From contig JAVJUS010000075.1 in the NCBI GenBank assembly GCA_040220455.1, positions 75,909-139,908 on the forward strand: 64,000 bases of DNA, given 5' to 3'. Below, piece by piece: positions 16,299 through 25,363 of this stretch; the stretch's first letter is position 1; each line of letters opens with the position of its first letter. Origin of the DNA: JAVJUS01 sp040220455 (lineage in GTDB: Bacteria > Pseudomonadota > Alphaproteobacteria > DSM-16000 > Inquilinaceae). The notes under the pieces are model-generated. The model was given only the letters and a program-made list of their open reading frames with translations, was not told the origin of the DNA and ran no database searches. The translations under genes and the position numbers were made by a program.

Positions 16299-17522
16299 AT
16301 GACGATGAAGCGATGGATCATCGCCGGTGCCCTGGCGGCGACGGCGGCCGGGCCCCTGGCGTTCGCGCCCGCGGCGGCGCAGGACGGCGAGCCGATCGTG
16401 CTGGGCGAGCTCAACAGTTATGGCGCCTTCACCACCTTCACCGAGCCGACCCGCAAGGGCTGGCAACTCGCGTTGGACGAGATCAACGCCGAGGGCGGCG
16501 CGCTCGGCCGGCAGATCGAGGTGGTCAGCCGCGACGACGGCGCCTCGACCGGCGACGCCGTGCGCACGGCGGAGGAGCTGGTCACCCGCGAGGACGCGGT
16601 GCTGCTCTTCGGCACCTTCCTGTCGAATGTCGGCCTCGCGGTTTCCGACTTCGCCAACCAGCGCGAGGTCCCGTTCGTCGCGACCGCGCCGCTGACCGAC
16701 AGCCTGACCATGGAGAACGGCAACCGGTACACCTACCGCTTCCGGCCGTCGACCTACATGCAGGTGCGCATGCTCGTCGAGGCCGCGGCCGAGCGCACCG
16801 ACGCGACGCGCTGGGCGATCGTCGCGCCGAACTACGAATACGGCCAGGCCTCGGCGCAGAACTTCAAGGACCTGGTGGCCCGGATCATGCCGGAGGCGGA
16901 GATCGTCGCCGAACAGTACCCGGCGCTCGGCCAGATCGACGCCGGCGCGACGATCCAGGCGATCGAGCGGGCGAACCCGGACGGCATCTTCAACGTCCTG
17001 TTCGGCGGCGACCTGGCGCAGTTCGTGCGCGAGGGCAACATCCGCGGCACCTTCGAGGACCGCGAGGTCGTCAGCCTGCTGACCGGGGAGCCCGAATGGC
17101 TGAACCCGCTGGGCGCCGAGGCGCCGGTCGGCTGGATCGCCACCGGCTATCCCTGGTACGACATCGCCGATCCCGACCATCTGGCCTTCATCCGGGCCTA
17201 TCAGGCCAAGTTCGACGAGGACCCGGCACTGGGCTCCGTGCTCGGCTACTCGGTCATGAGGCTTATCCACGCCGCGATCGAGGAGGCCGGCTCGACCGAG
17301 ACGGAGGCCGTCCTCGCGGCGCTGGAGACGCTGGAGATCGAGGCGCCCTTCGGCACTCTGGAGATGCGCGCCATCGACAACCAGGGAACCATGGGCGCCT
17401 GGGTCGGCCGGCTCGCCAATGACGGCAACGGCGGGTACATGACCGACTGGGACTACCTGCCGGGCGCCGACTACATGTTCGCGCCCGAGGAAGTCGAGGC
17501 GAGGCGGCCGGCGGGGGAGTAG
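16299..17522 (+). CDS. Branched-chain-type ABC transporter substrate-binding protein (LivK-like)
   Basis: A periplasmic binding protein of about 407 residues. The signal peptide has a hydrophobic run to about residue 25 and cleavage near AAAQDGEP. The mature protein matches type I periplasmic binding proteins (Peripla_BP_6): VLGELNSYGAFTTFTEPTRK, then WQLALDEINAEGGALGR, and ATAPLTDSL further on. Starts at 16299 or 16305 are favoured by GGAGAGG at 16291-16297; an upstream ATG at 16269 lacks a site. HAAT-family binding proteins take branched-chain amino acids, amides, urea or aromatic acids. Here the context suggests the substrate of the neighbouring catabolic enzymes. Confidence 0.9.
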   Translation: MTMKRWIIAGALAATAAGPLAFAPAAAQDGEPIVLGELNSYGAFTTFTEPTRKGWQLALDEINAEGGALGRQIEVVSRDDGASTGDAVRTAEELVTREDAVLLFGTFLSNVGLAVSDFANQREVPFVATAPLTDSLTMENGNRYTYRFRPSTYMQVRMLVEAAAERTDATRWAIVAPNYEYGQASAQNFKDLVARIMPEAEIVAEQYPALGQIDAGATIQAIERANPDGIFNVLFGGDLAQFVREGNIRGTFEDREVVSLLTGEPEWLNPLGAEAPVGWIATGYPWYDIADPDHLAFIRAYQAKFDEDPALGSVLGYSVMRLIHAAIEEAGSTETEAVLAALETLEIEAPFGTLEMRAIDNQGTMGAWVGRLANDGNGGYMTDWDYLPGADYMFAPEEVEARRPAGE

Positions 17523-17606
17523 GGGCCTTCCCCTTCGGGCCCGGATGGCCGCTGGCTCTTGCTTGTCTACGTTCGTCATCTCCGCTCCTCGGCGGTGAAG
17601 GAATTT

Positions 17607-17733
17607 CCTCTCCCGGAGGGAGAGGGCGGGGCCCGCGGCCGTCAGGCCGTGGGAGGGTGAGGGGTGGCAGACGAAGGGGCGGTGTTCCGCGGTCTGCAAC
17701 CCCTCACCCTGTCCCTCTCCCACCGGGAGAGGG
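17607..17733. repeat. Proteobacterial palindromic intergenic repeat in the 376-base gap before the permease gene
   Basis: The gap 17523-17898 has no convincing gene but holds a composite palindromic element. CCTCTCCC / GGGAGAGG form a hairpin at 17607-17625. AGGGTGAGGGG (17654-17664) pairs with CCCCTCACCCT (17700-17710) as long-range arms, with GCAGAC / GTCTGC inside them. CCCTCTCCC / GGGAGAGGG form a second hairpin at 17713-17733. Such CCCTCACCC...CCCTCTCCC modules are a widespread dispersed repeat in GC-rich proteobacteria and often give the spurious translation LTLSLSHRERG. It may act as mRNA stabiliser or partial terminator between the binding protein and the permease. Confidence 0.8.
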
Positions 17734-17898
17734 GACGCGGATGTCAGCGGTCGCGACTCCGTTCGCGCCGTCTGTATTCCTTCACGGACTCGCCCGCGGG
17801 GATGACGGCAATGGAGATTTCGAAAGTGGTCGGCGCCACGATCACCGCTTTCAGTCGTCGCCGCCGCGACATTCTCCCCCGCCCACCGGGACCCGACC

Positions 17899-19800
17899 AT
17901 GGATCCGTCCTTCCTGTTCCTCCAGTTCCTGGCGGGCCTCGCCTCGGCGAGCCAGCTCTTCCTCGTCGCGTGCGGGCTGACGATCATCTTCGGCGTCACC
18001 CGGATCGTGAACTTCGCCCATGGCAGCCTCTACATGCTGGGGGCCTATGTCGCCTATTCGCTGGGTGGGCCGGCGATGGCGAGCCTGGGCCCGGTCGCCG
18101 GATTCTGGGCGGCGACCCTGGGAGCGGCGCTGGTGGTCGGCGGCATCGGCCTGGCGCTCGAGATCCTGGTCCTGCGCCGCATCTACAGGGCGCCCGAGCT
18201 CTTCCAGCTCGTCGCCACCTTCGGCGTGGTGCTGATCGTCCAGGACGCGGTGCTGGCGATCTGGGGTGCGCAGGACCTGATGGGTCCGCGCGCGCCCGGG
18301 CTCAGCGGGGCGGTCGAGATCCTGGGGCGGCGCTTCCCGGAATACGAGCTGGTGCTGATCGCCGCCGGCCCGGTGGTGCTGGCAGCGCTGTGGGGTGTGT
18401 TCCACCGCACCCGCTGGGGCGTGCTCGTACGCGCGGCGACGCAGGACCGGGAGATGGTCGGCGCGCTCGGCGTCAATCAGGCGCTGCTGTTCACCGGCGT
18501 CGTCTGCCTGGGCGCGGCGCTCGCCGGGCTGGCCGGGGCCCTGCAGCTCCCGCGTGAGCCGGCAAACCCCTTCATGGACGTCAACGTGATCGTCGAGGCC
18601 TTCGTCGTCACGGTGATCGGCGGCATGGGGAGCGTCGTCGGCGCCTTCCTCGCCGCCCTGATCATCGGCCAACTCCAGGCCTTCGGCATCCTCGTCTTCC
18701 CGAAGATCACGCTGGTGCTGGTCTTCCTGGTGATGGCGGTGGTCCTGGTGCTGCGCCCGCGCGGCCTGCTCGGCCGGGAGGAGAGCGGGTCGGCGCGCGG
18801 CGAGGTGCCGAGCCGGCCGCTCGTGCCCATGGGCCGGGCCGGACGGCTCGCCTGGACGGCGATCCTGGCGGCGGCCGTCCTGGTTCCGCCGCTGCTCGAC
18901 GCCTTCGCGCTCAAGCTCCTGACCGAAGTGCTGGTCTTCTCCCTGTTCGCCATGAGCCTCGGCTTCCTCATGGGCACCGGTGGCATGATCTCCTTCGGCC
19001 ACGCCGCCTTCTTCGGGCTCGGCGCCTATGCCGCCGCGCTCGCGGTCGAGCATTTCGCCGTGCCGATGACGCCCGCGCTGATCGCCGCGCCGCTGGCGGC
19101 GGCGGCCGGGGCGGCGCTGTTCGGCGTGTTCGTCGTGCGCCTGTCCGGCGTCTACGCCGCGATGCTGACCCTGGCCTTCGCGCAGATCGTCTGGTCCATG
19201 GCCTTCCAGTGGTACGAGGTGACCGGCGGCGACAACGGCATCCTGGGCGTCTGGCCGGCCGACTGGGCCTCGGGCCGGCTCGCCTACTACTACCTGGCGC
19301 TGGTGCTGGCGGGCGCGGCGATCTGGGGGCTGCGGCGCGCGACCTTCGCGCCCTTCGGCTATGCCCTGCGGGCCGGTCGGGACAGCGCGGCCCGGGCCGA
19401 CGCGATCGGGATCGACGTGCGCCGGGTGCGCTGGGTGGCGAGCCTGATCGCCGGCGCGGCGGCCGGGCTCGCGGGCGGGCTCTACGCCTTCTCGCGCGGG
19501 AGCGTCGATCCGGAGGTCCTGGCCATCCCGACCTCGGTCGACGCGCTGGTCATGGTCCTGCTGGGCGGCGTCCACGCCGTGCTCGGCCCTCTCGCGGGCG
19601 GTGTCGTGCTGCCGGTGCTGGAGGCCTACGTGATGCCGCTGACCGACTACTGGCGCCTGCTGCTGGGGCTGATCATCCTGGCCCTCGTGCTCGCCTTCCC
19701 GGGCGGCCTCGCCGGCGTGGCCGAAGGGCTCGGCGCCCGGCTCGGGCGGGGGATGCCCGGACGAGCCGGCGCGGACTCGGACGCGGAGGCGGCGCGATGA
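17899..19800 (+). CDS. Fused LivH-LivM branched-chain-type ABC permease
   Basis: A 633-residue membrane protein joining two permeases that are usually separate. Residues 1 to about 290 are LivH-like: GLTIIFGVTRIVNFAHGS near the start and a coupling segment around VRAATQDREMVGALGVN. After an Arg/Gly-rich cytoplasmic linker (about 290-310) the rest is LivM-like: FALMSLGF-type helix, GTGGMISFGHAAFFGLGAYA, and the coupling segment RAGRDSAARADAIGI. About 16 or more transmembrane helices are expected. With the LivG and LivF ATPases immediately downstream (four-base overlap) it forms a complete inner-membrane importer. The fusion fixes a 1:1 permease ratio. Confidence 0.9.
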   Translation: MDPSFLFLQFLAGLASASQLFLVACGLTIIFGVTRIVNFAHGSLYMLGAYVAYSLGGPAMASLGPVAGFWAATLGAALVVGGIGLALEILVLRRIYRAPELFQLVATFGVVLIVQDAVLAIWGAQDLMGPRAPGLSGAVEILGRRFPEYELVLIAAGPVVLAALWGVFHRTRWGVLVRAATQDREMVGALGVNQALLFTGVVCLGAALAGLAGALQLPREPANPFMDVNVIVEAFVVTVIGGMGSVVGAFLAALIIGQLQAFGILVFPKITLVLVFLVMAVVLVLRPRGLLGREESGSARGEVPSRPLVPMGRAGRLAWTAILAAAVLVPPLLDAFALKLLTEVLVFSLFAMSLGFLMGTGGMISFGHAAFFGLGAYAAALAVEHFAVPMTPALIAAPLAAAAGAALFGVFVVRLSGVYAAMLTLAFAQIVWSMAFQWYEVTGGDNGILGVWPADWASGRLAYYYLALVLAGAAIWGLRRATFAPFGYALRAGRDSAARADAIGIDVRRVRWVASLIAGAAAGLAGGLYAFSRGSVDPEVLAIPTSVDALVMVLLGGVHAVLGPLAGGVVLPVLEAYVMPLTDYWRLLLGLIILALVLAFPGGLAGVAEGLGARLGRGMPGRAGADSDAEAAR

Positions 19801-20567
19801 GCGTGCTGGTCGTCGAGGATCTGGCCAAGGCGTTCGGCGGCGTGCGCGCGGTCGACGGCGTCTCCTTCACGCTCGGCCCGCGCGAGCTTCTGGCCATGAT
19901 CGGGCCGAACGGGGCGGGCAAGTCGACCTGCTTCAACATGGTCGGCGGCCAGCTCCGCCCCGACCGGGGCCGCGTCGCCATCCTGGGCCGCGACACGGTC
20001 GGCTGGCCGTCGCGGCGAATCTGGCGGCTGGGCGTCGGGCGAACCTTCCAGATCACCGCCACCTTCGCCTCGATGACGGTGCGCGAGAACGTTCAGACGG
20101 CGCTGCTCTCCCGTCACCGGCGGCTCGGCGGGCTGTGGCGCTTCGCCCGGGACCTCTACCGGGAGGAGGCCGACGCCGTCCTCTATCGCGTCGGCATGGC
20201 CGACCAGGCCGACCGGGCGGCCGGCGTGCTGGCCTATGGCGACCTCAAGCGGCTGGAGCTGGCGGTGGCGCTGGCCAACGATCCGACGCTGCTGCTCATG
20301 GACGAGCCGACGGCCGGCATGGCGCCGGGCGAGCGTCGCGATCTCATGGCCCTGGCCGCGCGGATCGTGAAGGAGCAGGGAGTGAGCGTGCTGTTCACCG
20401 AGCACGACATGGACGTCGTCTTCGGCCATGCCGACCGGGTGCTCGTCCTCGACCGCGGCCGGGTCGTCACCGAGGGCCCGCCCGCCGCCGTGCGCGACGA
20501 CCCGGAGGTCCGGCGCATCTATCTGGGCGGCACGGCCGGCCGGGCCGGCCGGGAGGGCGCGGCATGA
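19797..20567 (+). CDS. Branched-chain-type ABC transporter ATPase (LivG-like)
   Basis: A 256-residue ATPase. Walker A is GPNGAGKST, the Q-loop follows VGRTFQIT, the signature is the LivG-type variant AYGDLKRLELAVAL, Walker B is LLLMDEPTAGM and the switch His is in FTEHDMD. The loss of the common LSGGQ string is normal for LivG. Its ATG overlaps the permease stop (ATGA) and its own stop overlaps the LivF-like start, so all three are co-translated. It couples ATP hydrolysis to import by the fused permease. Confidence 0.93.
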   Translation: MSVLVVEDLAKAFGGVRAVDGVSFTLGPRELLAMIGPNGAGKSTCFNMVGGQLRPDRGRVAILGRDTVGWPSRRIWRLGVGRTFQITATFASMTVRENVQTALLSRHRRLGGLWRFARDLYREEADAVLYRVGMADQADRAAGVLAYGDLKRLELAVALANDPTLLLMDEPTAGMAPGERRDLMALAARIVKEQGVSVLFTEHDMDVVFGHADRVLVLDRGRVVTEGPPAAVRDDPEVRRIYLGGTAGRAGREGAA

Positions 20568-21280
20568 CGGCGTCGGCGCTGCTGGAGGTCCGCGATCTGA
20601 CCACGCGCTACGGCCGGGCGTTGATCCTGGAGGGGCTCGACCTGGACGTGGCGGCGGGGCAGGTGGTCGCGCTGCTGGGCCGTAACGGGGCCGGCAAGTC
20701 GACCACGATGAAGAGCGTCATGGGCCTGGTGCCCGGCGCCCGGGGCGCGGTGCGATTCGACGGCCGCGCGCTCGACCGTATGCCGCCCTACCGCATCGCC
20801 CGGGCCGGCCTCGGCTACGTGCCGGAGGATCGCCGGCTGTTCCCCGAGCTGAGCGTGGCGGAGAACCTGGAGGTCGGCCGCCAGCCGCCGCGACCGGGCG
20901 TTGCCGAATGGACGCGCGAGCGGCTGTTCGCCCTGTTCCCGAACCTGGCGGAGATGCGCGGCCGCCCGGCCGGGCGGATGTCCGGCGGCGAGCAGCAGAT
21001 GCTGACCATCGCGCGCACGCTGATGGGCAACCCCAAGGCCATCCTGCTCGACGAGCCGTCGGAGGGCATCGCGCCGGTAATCGTCGACCAGATGATCGAG
21101 ACGATCCTGGCGCTCAAGCGCGAGGGCGTCGCGGTTCTCCTGTCCGAGCAGAACCTGAATTTCGCCCGGACGGTGAGCGACCGCGCCTACGTCATCGTCA
21201 AGGGCCGCATCCGCTACGAGGGCACGATGGCGGATCTGGCCGCCGACGAAGTGGCGCAGGCGGCCTATCTGGCGGTTTGA
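20564..21280 (+). CDS. Branched-chain-type ABC transporter ATPase (LivF-like)
   Basis: A 238-residue ATPase, partner of the LivG-like protein. Walker A is GRNGAGKST followed by TMKSVMGL, the signature is MSGGEQQMLTIARTL, Walker B is AILLDEPSEGIAP, and LSEQNLNFA replaces the usual switch region as is normal in LivF. LGYVPEDRRLFPELSVAENL is characteristic of the subfamily. It ends the transporter genes. A 138-base gap separates it from the hydantoinase pair, in the same orientation. Confidence 0.93.
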   Translation: MTASALLEVRDLTTRYGRALILEGLDLDVAAGQVVALLGRNGAGKSTTMKSVMGLVPGARGAVRFDGRALDRMPPYRIARAGLGYVPEDRRLFPELSVAENLEVGRQPPRPGVAEWTRERLFALFPNLAEMRGRPAGRMSGGEQQMLTIARTLMGNPKAILLDEPSEGIAPVIVDQMIETILALKREGVAVLLSEQNLNFARTVSDRAYVIVKGRIRYEGTMADLAADEVAQAAYLAV

Positions 21281-21418
21281 GGGGGGCGAGGCCGGTTCGC
21301 GCCCTCGCGGAGTGTGCACCGCAGCACATCTCCTGCTTGGACCCCGTACGGGTTCCTGGTTAAGAATGTCGCACCCCGCCCGAGACCGCAGCCGGCCGGA
21401 AAGGACCGTCCCGGAACC

Positions 21419-23584
21419 ATGGCGACGCGAGACGGATCCCTCGACGATCTCGCTTCATCCGCGGCAGGCGCCGACGGGCGCGTCGCCGAGACGGCGTCCT
21501 CGCTCGACAGCACGGTCGTCGGCGTCGATGTCGGCGGCACTTTCACCGACCTGGTGACGGTCGACGGCCGCACCGGCCGGGTCGCCGTCGCCAAGGTGCC
21601 GACGACGCTCGACAACCAGGCCTTCGGCGTGCTCGCCGCGATCGACGAGGCCGCCATCGACCTGGCCGGTCCGACGGTCATCGTCCACGGCACGACGACG
21701 ACGACCAACGCCCTGCTGGAGCGCAAGATCGCCTCGGTCGGGCTGATCACGACACAAGGTTTCCGCGACGTCCTGGAGCTCGGCCGGCGCACGCGGCCCA
21801 GCCCCTACGGCATGACCGGCACGTTCGTCCCGCTGATTCCGCGCGACCGCCGGCTCGAGGTGCCCGAGCGCATGGACGCGGAGGGTCGGGAGGTCGTGCC
21901 GCTCGACGAGGAGGCGGTCGCCGGGGCGGTCGCGGCCTTGCGCGAGGCGGGCGCGGAGAGCCTCGTCATCCACTTCCTGCATGCCTATGCCAATCCCGCC
22001 CACGAACTGCGCGCCGCCGAGATCGCCCGGGAGGTCTGGCCCGAGGCCCATGTCACCCTGGGCCACGCCGTCGTGCCGGAGTTCCGGGAGTACGAGCGGG
22101 GTACGACCGCCGCGATCAACGCCGCCGTGATGCCCGTCCTCGACCGCTATCTGGGCCGGCTGACGGGCGAGCTCGGCAAGCGGGGCTACCGCGGCGACCT
22201 GATGGTCATGCGCGGCAACGGCGGCACGGTCTCCGCCCGGCTCGTGACAGGGCAGGCGGTCAAGACCGTGATGTCCGGGCCCGCATCCGGCGTCATGGCG
22301 GCGGCGCATGCCGGCCGCGCGGCCGGCTTCGGCGACCTGATCACCTACGACATGGGCGGCACCTCGACCGATGTCGGGCTGGTGCGCGGCGGGCTGCCGG
22401 CGATCTCGGCCGAGCTCGATCTCGAATACGCCATGCCGATCCATGTGCCGATGGTCGATGTCCGCACGATCGGCGCCGGCGGCGGCTCGATCGCGCGGGT
22501 CGACGCCGGCGGGCTGCTGCGCGTCGGTCCGGAGAGCGCGGGGGCCGTGCCGGGGCCGATCTGCTACGGCCGCGGCGGCACGGCGCCGACGATCACCGAC
22601 GCCGACCTGGTGCTCGGCCGGCTCGACCCGGACCGGCTACTCGCCGTCGACAGCGCGCCGCCGATCGAGGCGGTGCGCGCGGCGCTGGAGCGGGAGATCG
22701 GCGCGCCGCTCGGCCTCGACGCGGTCGGCGCGGCGGAGGCGATCCTGCGCGTCGCCCATGACCGCATGGCCGGGGCGATCCGCATGGTCACGCTCGCCCG
22801 CGGCCACGACCCGCGCGGCTTCGCGCTGTTCGCCTTCGGCGGGGCGGGGCCGCTGCACGCCACGGCGCTGGCGCGGGAGCTGGGCATTCCGCGCGTCGTC
22901 GTTCCGGTGCGCCCCGGCATGACCAACGCCATCGGCTGCGTCGTCGCCGATGTCCGCCACGACTTCGTGCGCACCGTCAACCGGGCGCTCGACGACCTGG
23001 ACACCGAGACGATCCGCCGGGTGCTCGATGGCCAGGTAGCCGAGGCGCGCGCCGCCATCGCCCGGGAGAGCGTGCCGATCGAGGGCGTCGACGTCCGCTT
23101 CGCCGCGGCGATGCAGTTCCGCGGCCAGACCCATGTGCTGACCGTCGATCTCGACCCCGACGACCTGTCGCCCATCGCGTTGCGCCGGGCCTTCGAGGCG
23201 GCCTACGACGCCCGCTTCGCCGTGCGCCTGCCGGAGATTCCGGCGGTCGTCGTCAACCTGGAGACGACGGTGATCGGCGGCCGGCACCGGGTCGACCTGG
23301 CCACGCTGGCGCCGAAGACGGGACAGGGCGGCGGCGATCCGGCCGCCGCGGCGCCGCGCCGGTCGGTGCGCTTCGCCGGCGCCTGGGTCGACACGCCGGT
23401 GGTCGACCGCGCGGCGCTGGGGCCCGGATCGCGCCTCGCCGGGCCCGCGATCGTCACCCAGATGGACACAACGCTGGTGCTGGAGCCTGGCGACGCCGCC
23501 GAAGCCGACGGGGCCGGCAATCTCGTCGTCACGGTTGTGGCCGCGGCCGATCCCCGGCCGGATCAGGAGGCGCCCCATCCATGA
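21419..23584 (+). CDS. hyuA: Hydantoinase/oxoprolinase family protein, subunit A (HyuA)
   Basis: A 721-residue ATP-dependent cyclic-amide hydrolase subunit. At residues about 34-46 is the phosphate-binding signature VGVDVGGTFTDLV of the Hydant_A_N domain; VIVHGTTTTTNALLE and the Hydantoinase_A core (GDLITYDMGGTSTDVGLV, FAFGGAGPLHA) follow. Relatives are N-methylhydantoinase, 5-oxoprolinase and acetone/acetophenone carboxylases, all of which phosphorylate a carbonyl or amide. The ATG at 21419 has GGAAAGGA about 13 bases upstream; an earlier in-frame ATG would add an unlikely leader. Its stop overlaps hyuB. In this block it would suit ATP-driven opening of a reduced lactam ring (inference). Confidence 0.9.
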   Translation: MATRDGSLDDLASSAAGADGRVAETASSLDSTVVGVDVGGTFTDLVTVDGRTGRVAVAKVPTTLDNQAFGVLAAIDEAAIDLAGPTVIVHGTTTTTNALLERKIASVGLITTQGFRDVLELGRRTRPSPYGMTGTFVPLIPRDRRLEVPERMDAEGREVVPLDEEAVAGAVAALREAGAESLVIHFLHAYANPAHELRAAEIAREVWPEAHVTLGHAVVPEFREYERGTTAAINAAVMPVLDRYLGRLTGELGKRGYRGDLMVMRGNGGTVSARLVTGQAVKTVMSGPASGVMAAAHAGRAAGFGDLITYDMGGTSTDVGLVRGGLPAISAELDLEYAMPIHVPMVDVRTIGAGGGSIARVDAGGLLRVGPESAGAVPGPICYGRGGTAPTITDADLVLGRLDPDRLLAVDSAPPIEAVRAALEREIGAPLGLDAVGAAEAILRVAHDRMAGAIRMVTLARGHDPRGFALFAFGGAGPLHATALARELGIPRVVVPVRPGMTNAIGCVVADVRHDFVRTVNRALDDLDTETIRRVLDGQVAEARAAIARESVPIEGVDVRFAAAMQFRGQTHVLTVDLDPDDLSPIALRRAFEAAYDARFAVRLPEIPAVVVNLETTVIGGRHRVDLATLAPKTGQGGGDPAAAAPRRSVRFAGAWVDTPVVDRAALGPGSRLAGPAIVTQMDTTLVLEPGDAAEADGAGNLVVTVVAAADPRPDQEAPHP

Positions 23585-25314
23585 CCGACGCGCGCGGTGA
23601 CGACCTGGATCCGATCACGCTGACGGTGCTGGAAAACGGCCTCCAGCAGGTCTGCAACGAGATGGACCTGGCGTTCTCACGCTCTGCCTTCTCCCCCGTG
23701 ATCGCGGAGGCGAACGACCGGTCGGACGGGATTTACGCCGCGGATACCGGCGACCTCGTCGCCCAAGGGGAGGGCGGCCTGCCGATCTTCGTCGGCACGA
23801 TGCAGGATTCGACCAAGGCCGTGCTCGCCCAAATTCGGGCCGGCCGCGCCGACCCGCCGGAGCCGGGCGACGTCTACATCGTCAACGACCCCTATCTGGG
23901 CGGCACGCATCTGATGGACGTGCGCTTCGTCGCCCCGTTCTTCCACGACGGGCGGCTCTTCGCCTGGCTCGCCAATACCGGGCACTGGCCCGATATCGGC
24001 GGCGCGGTGCCGGGCGGGTTCTCGGCGACGGCGACCGAGGTCGAGCAGGAAGGCCTGCGCCTGCCGCCGGTCAAGCTGTTCAAGCGCGGCGAGATGGATC
24101 GCGAGATCTACGCGATCATCACCTCGAACATCCGTGTCGCCGATCAGCGTATCGGCGATATTCGGGCCCAGGCCGCCGCGCTCGAGGTCGGCGCCCGGCG
24201 GTTCGAGGCGCTGCTGTCGCGCTACGGCGCCGGAACGGTGGAACGGGCGATCGGCGCCTTGCGCGCGCGGGCGGCGGCACGGATGCGCGCGCTGATCGCG
24301 CCGATCCCGGACGGCACCTACCACGCCACGGCGACAGTCGACTCCGACGGTGTCGTCGACGAGCCGCTGACGATCGACCTCTCCGTGCGCAAGGAGGGCA
24401 CGGAGCTGCATTTCGATCTGTCGCGGTCGAGCCCGCCCTGCCGGGGGCCGATGAACAGCGTCATCGCGACGACGCGCTCTTCCGTCTATCTCGCGATCAA
24501 GCACCTCTTTCCGGAGGCGCCGATCAACGCCGGCACCTTCGAGCCGCTGCACGTGGCGACGCCACGCGGGACCTTCCTCGACGCCCGGTATCCGCGTCCG
24601 GTCTCCGGCTGCGCGGCCGAGGTCTCGCAACGCATCGCCGAGGCGGTGTTCGCGGCCCTGGTGCCGGCGCTGCCCGACCGGGCGACGGCGGCGCCCGCCG
24701 GCACCAGCGGCAACTTCGCGCTCGGCGGCGTCGATCCGGCGCGCGGCCGGCCCTTCGTGATGTACCAGATCTCGGGCGGCGGCTATGGCGGCAACGCCGA
24801 CCATGACGGGCTGACCAACGGCTGCTCGACCATCGGCATTTCCAAGATGCCGCCGATCGAGGTGATGGAGCAGTACTACCCCGTCCTCTACGAAACCTAC
24901 GCTCTGCACGAGGGATCCGGCGGACCGGGCCGGCATCGCGGCGGCTTCGGCGTGCACTACCGCGTGCGGCTGCGCCGCGGCGCGGCGACGGCGTCCTTCG
25001 TCATGGATCACGGCCGCGTCGGGCCACAGGGCGTGCTGGGCGGCGGCGACGGCAAGCCGAACCGGGTCGAGATCCGCTATGCCGACGGGCGGGTCCACGT
25101 GCCGCCGCATCTCTCCAAGGCCCAGGGCGTCGCACTGGCCGAGGGCGACGTAGTGGCCGTCTGGACCCCCGGCGGCGGCGGGTACGGCGATCCGGCGGAG
25201 CGCGATCCGGCAGCCGTCGCCCGTGACGTGGCGCTCGGCTACTACACCGAGGCGGAGGCGGCGGCGCTGTTCGGGCCGTCGGCGGGTCGTCGGCCGGCGA
25301 CTGGCGGGGATTGA
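23581..25314 (+). CDS. hyuB: Hydantoinase/oxoprolinase family protein, subunit B (HyuB)
   Basis: A 577-residue Hydantoinase_B subunit. Family landmarks are DPITLTVLENGLQQVCNEMD at the start, FSPVIAEANDRSDGIY, PGDVYIVNDPYLGGTHLMDV, NTGHWPDIGG and, near the end, GSGGPGRHRGGFG and TPGGGGYGDP. It forms a heteromer with HyuA. The length is normal and the overlap with hyuA is four bases. It is the last gene of the co-directional catabolic block. HyuA/HyuB alone cannot tell hydantoin, oxoproline or carboxylase chemistry apart. Confidence 0.92.
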   Translation: MTDARGDDLDPITLTVLENGLQQVCNEMDLAFSRSAFSPVIAEANDRSDGIYAADTGDLVAQGEGGLPIFVGTMQDSTKAVLAQIRAGRADPPEPGDVYIVNDPYLGGTHLMDVRFVAPFFHDGRLFAWLANTGHWPDIGGAVPGGFSATATEVEQEGLRLPPVKLFKRGEMDREIYAIITSNIRVADQRIGDIRAQAAALEVGARRFEALLSRYGAGTVERAIGALRARAAARMRALIAPIPDGTYHATATVDSDGVVDEPLTIDLSVRKEGTELHFDLSRSSPPCRGPMNSVIATTRSSVYLAIKHLFPEAPINAGTFEPLHVATPRGTFLDARYPRPVSGCAAEVSQRIAEAVFAALVPALPDRATAAPAGTSGNFALGGVDPARGRPFVMYQISGGGYGGNADHDGLTNGCSTIGISKMPPIEVMEQYYPVLYETYALHEGSGGPGRHRGGFGVHYRVRLRRGAATASFVMDHGRVGPQGVLGGGDGKPNRVEIRYADGRVHVPPHLSKAQGVALAEGDVVAVWTPGGGGYGDPAERDPAAVARDVALGYYTEAEAAALFGPSAGRRPATGGD

Positions 25315-25363
25315 ACGTCCCTGTCCCGATCGCTTGTCGCGATTGTTAGAATCAGACTACGCT

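Noticed and set aside
17607..17733. CRISPR-like repeat
   Set aside because: The repeats are inverted and of unequal spacing, with no direct repeat-spacer periodicity and no cas genes.
17664..18557. ORF starting in the intergenic repeat and running into the permease gene
   Set aside because: Its beginning is the well-known spurious translation of the palindromic repeat (LTLSLSHRERG); the rest is out of frame with LivH.
21314..21418. Longer HyuA start at 21314
   Set aside because: It adds 35 residues not resembling the family, and a better-placed GGAAAGGA precedes ATG 21419.
3498..25314. A single operon joining the dpp importer and the catabolic block
   Set aside because: All genes face the same way, but gaps of 203, 127, 376 and 138 bases break the overlaps; one transcript cannot be claimed from sequence alone.
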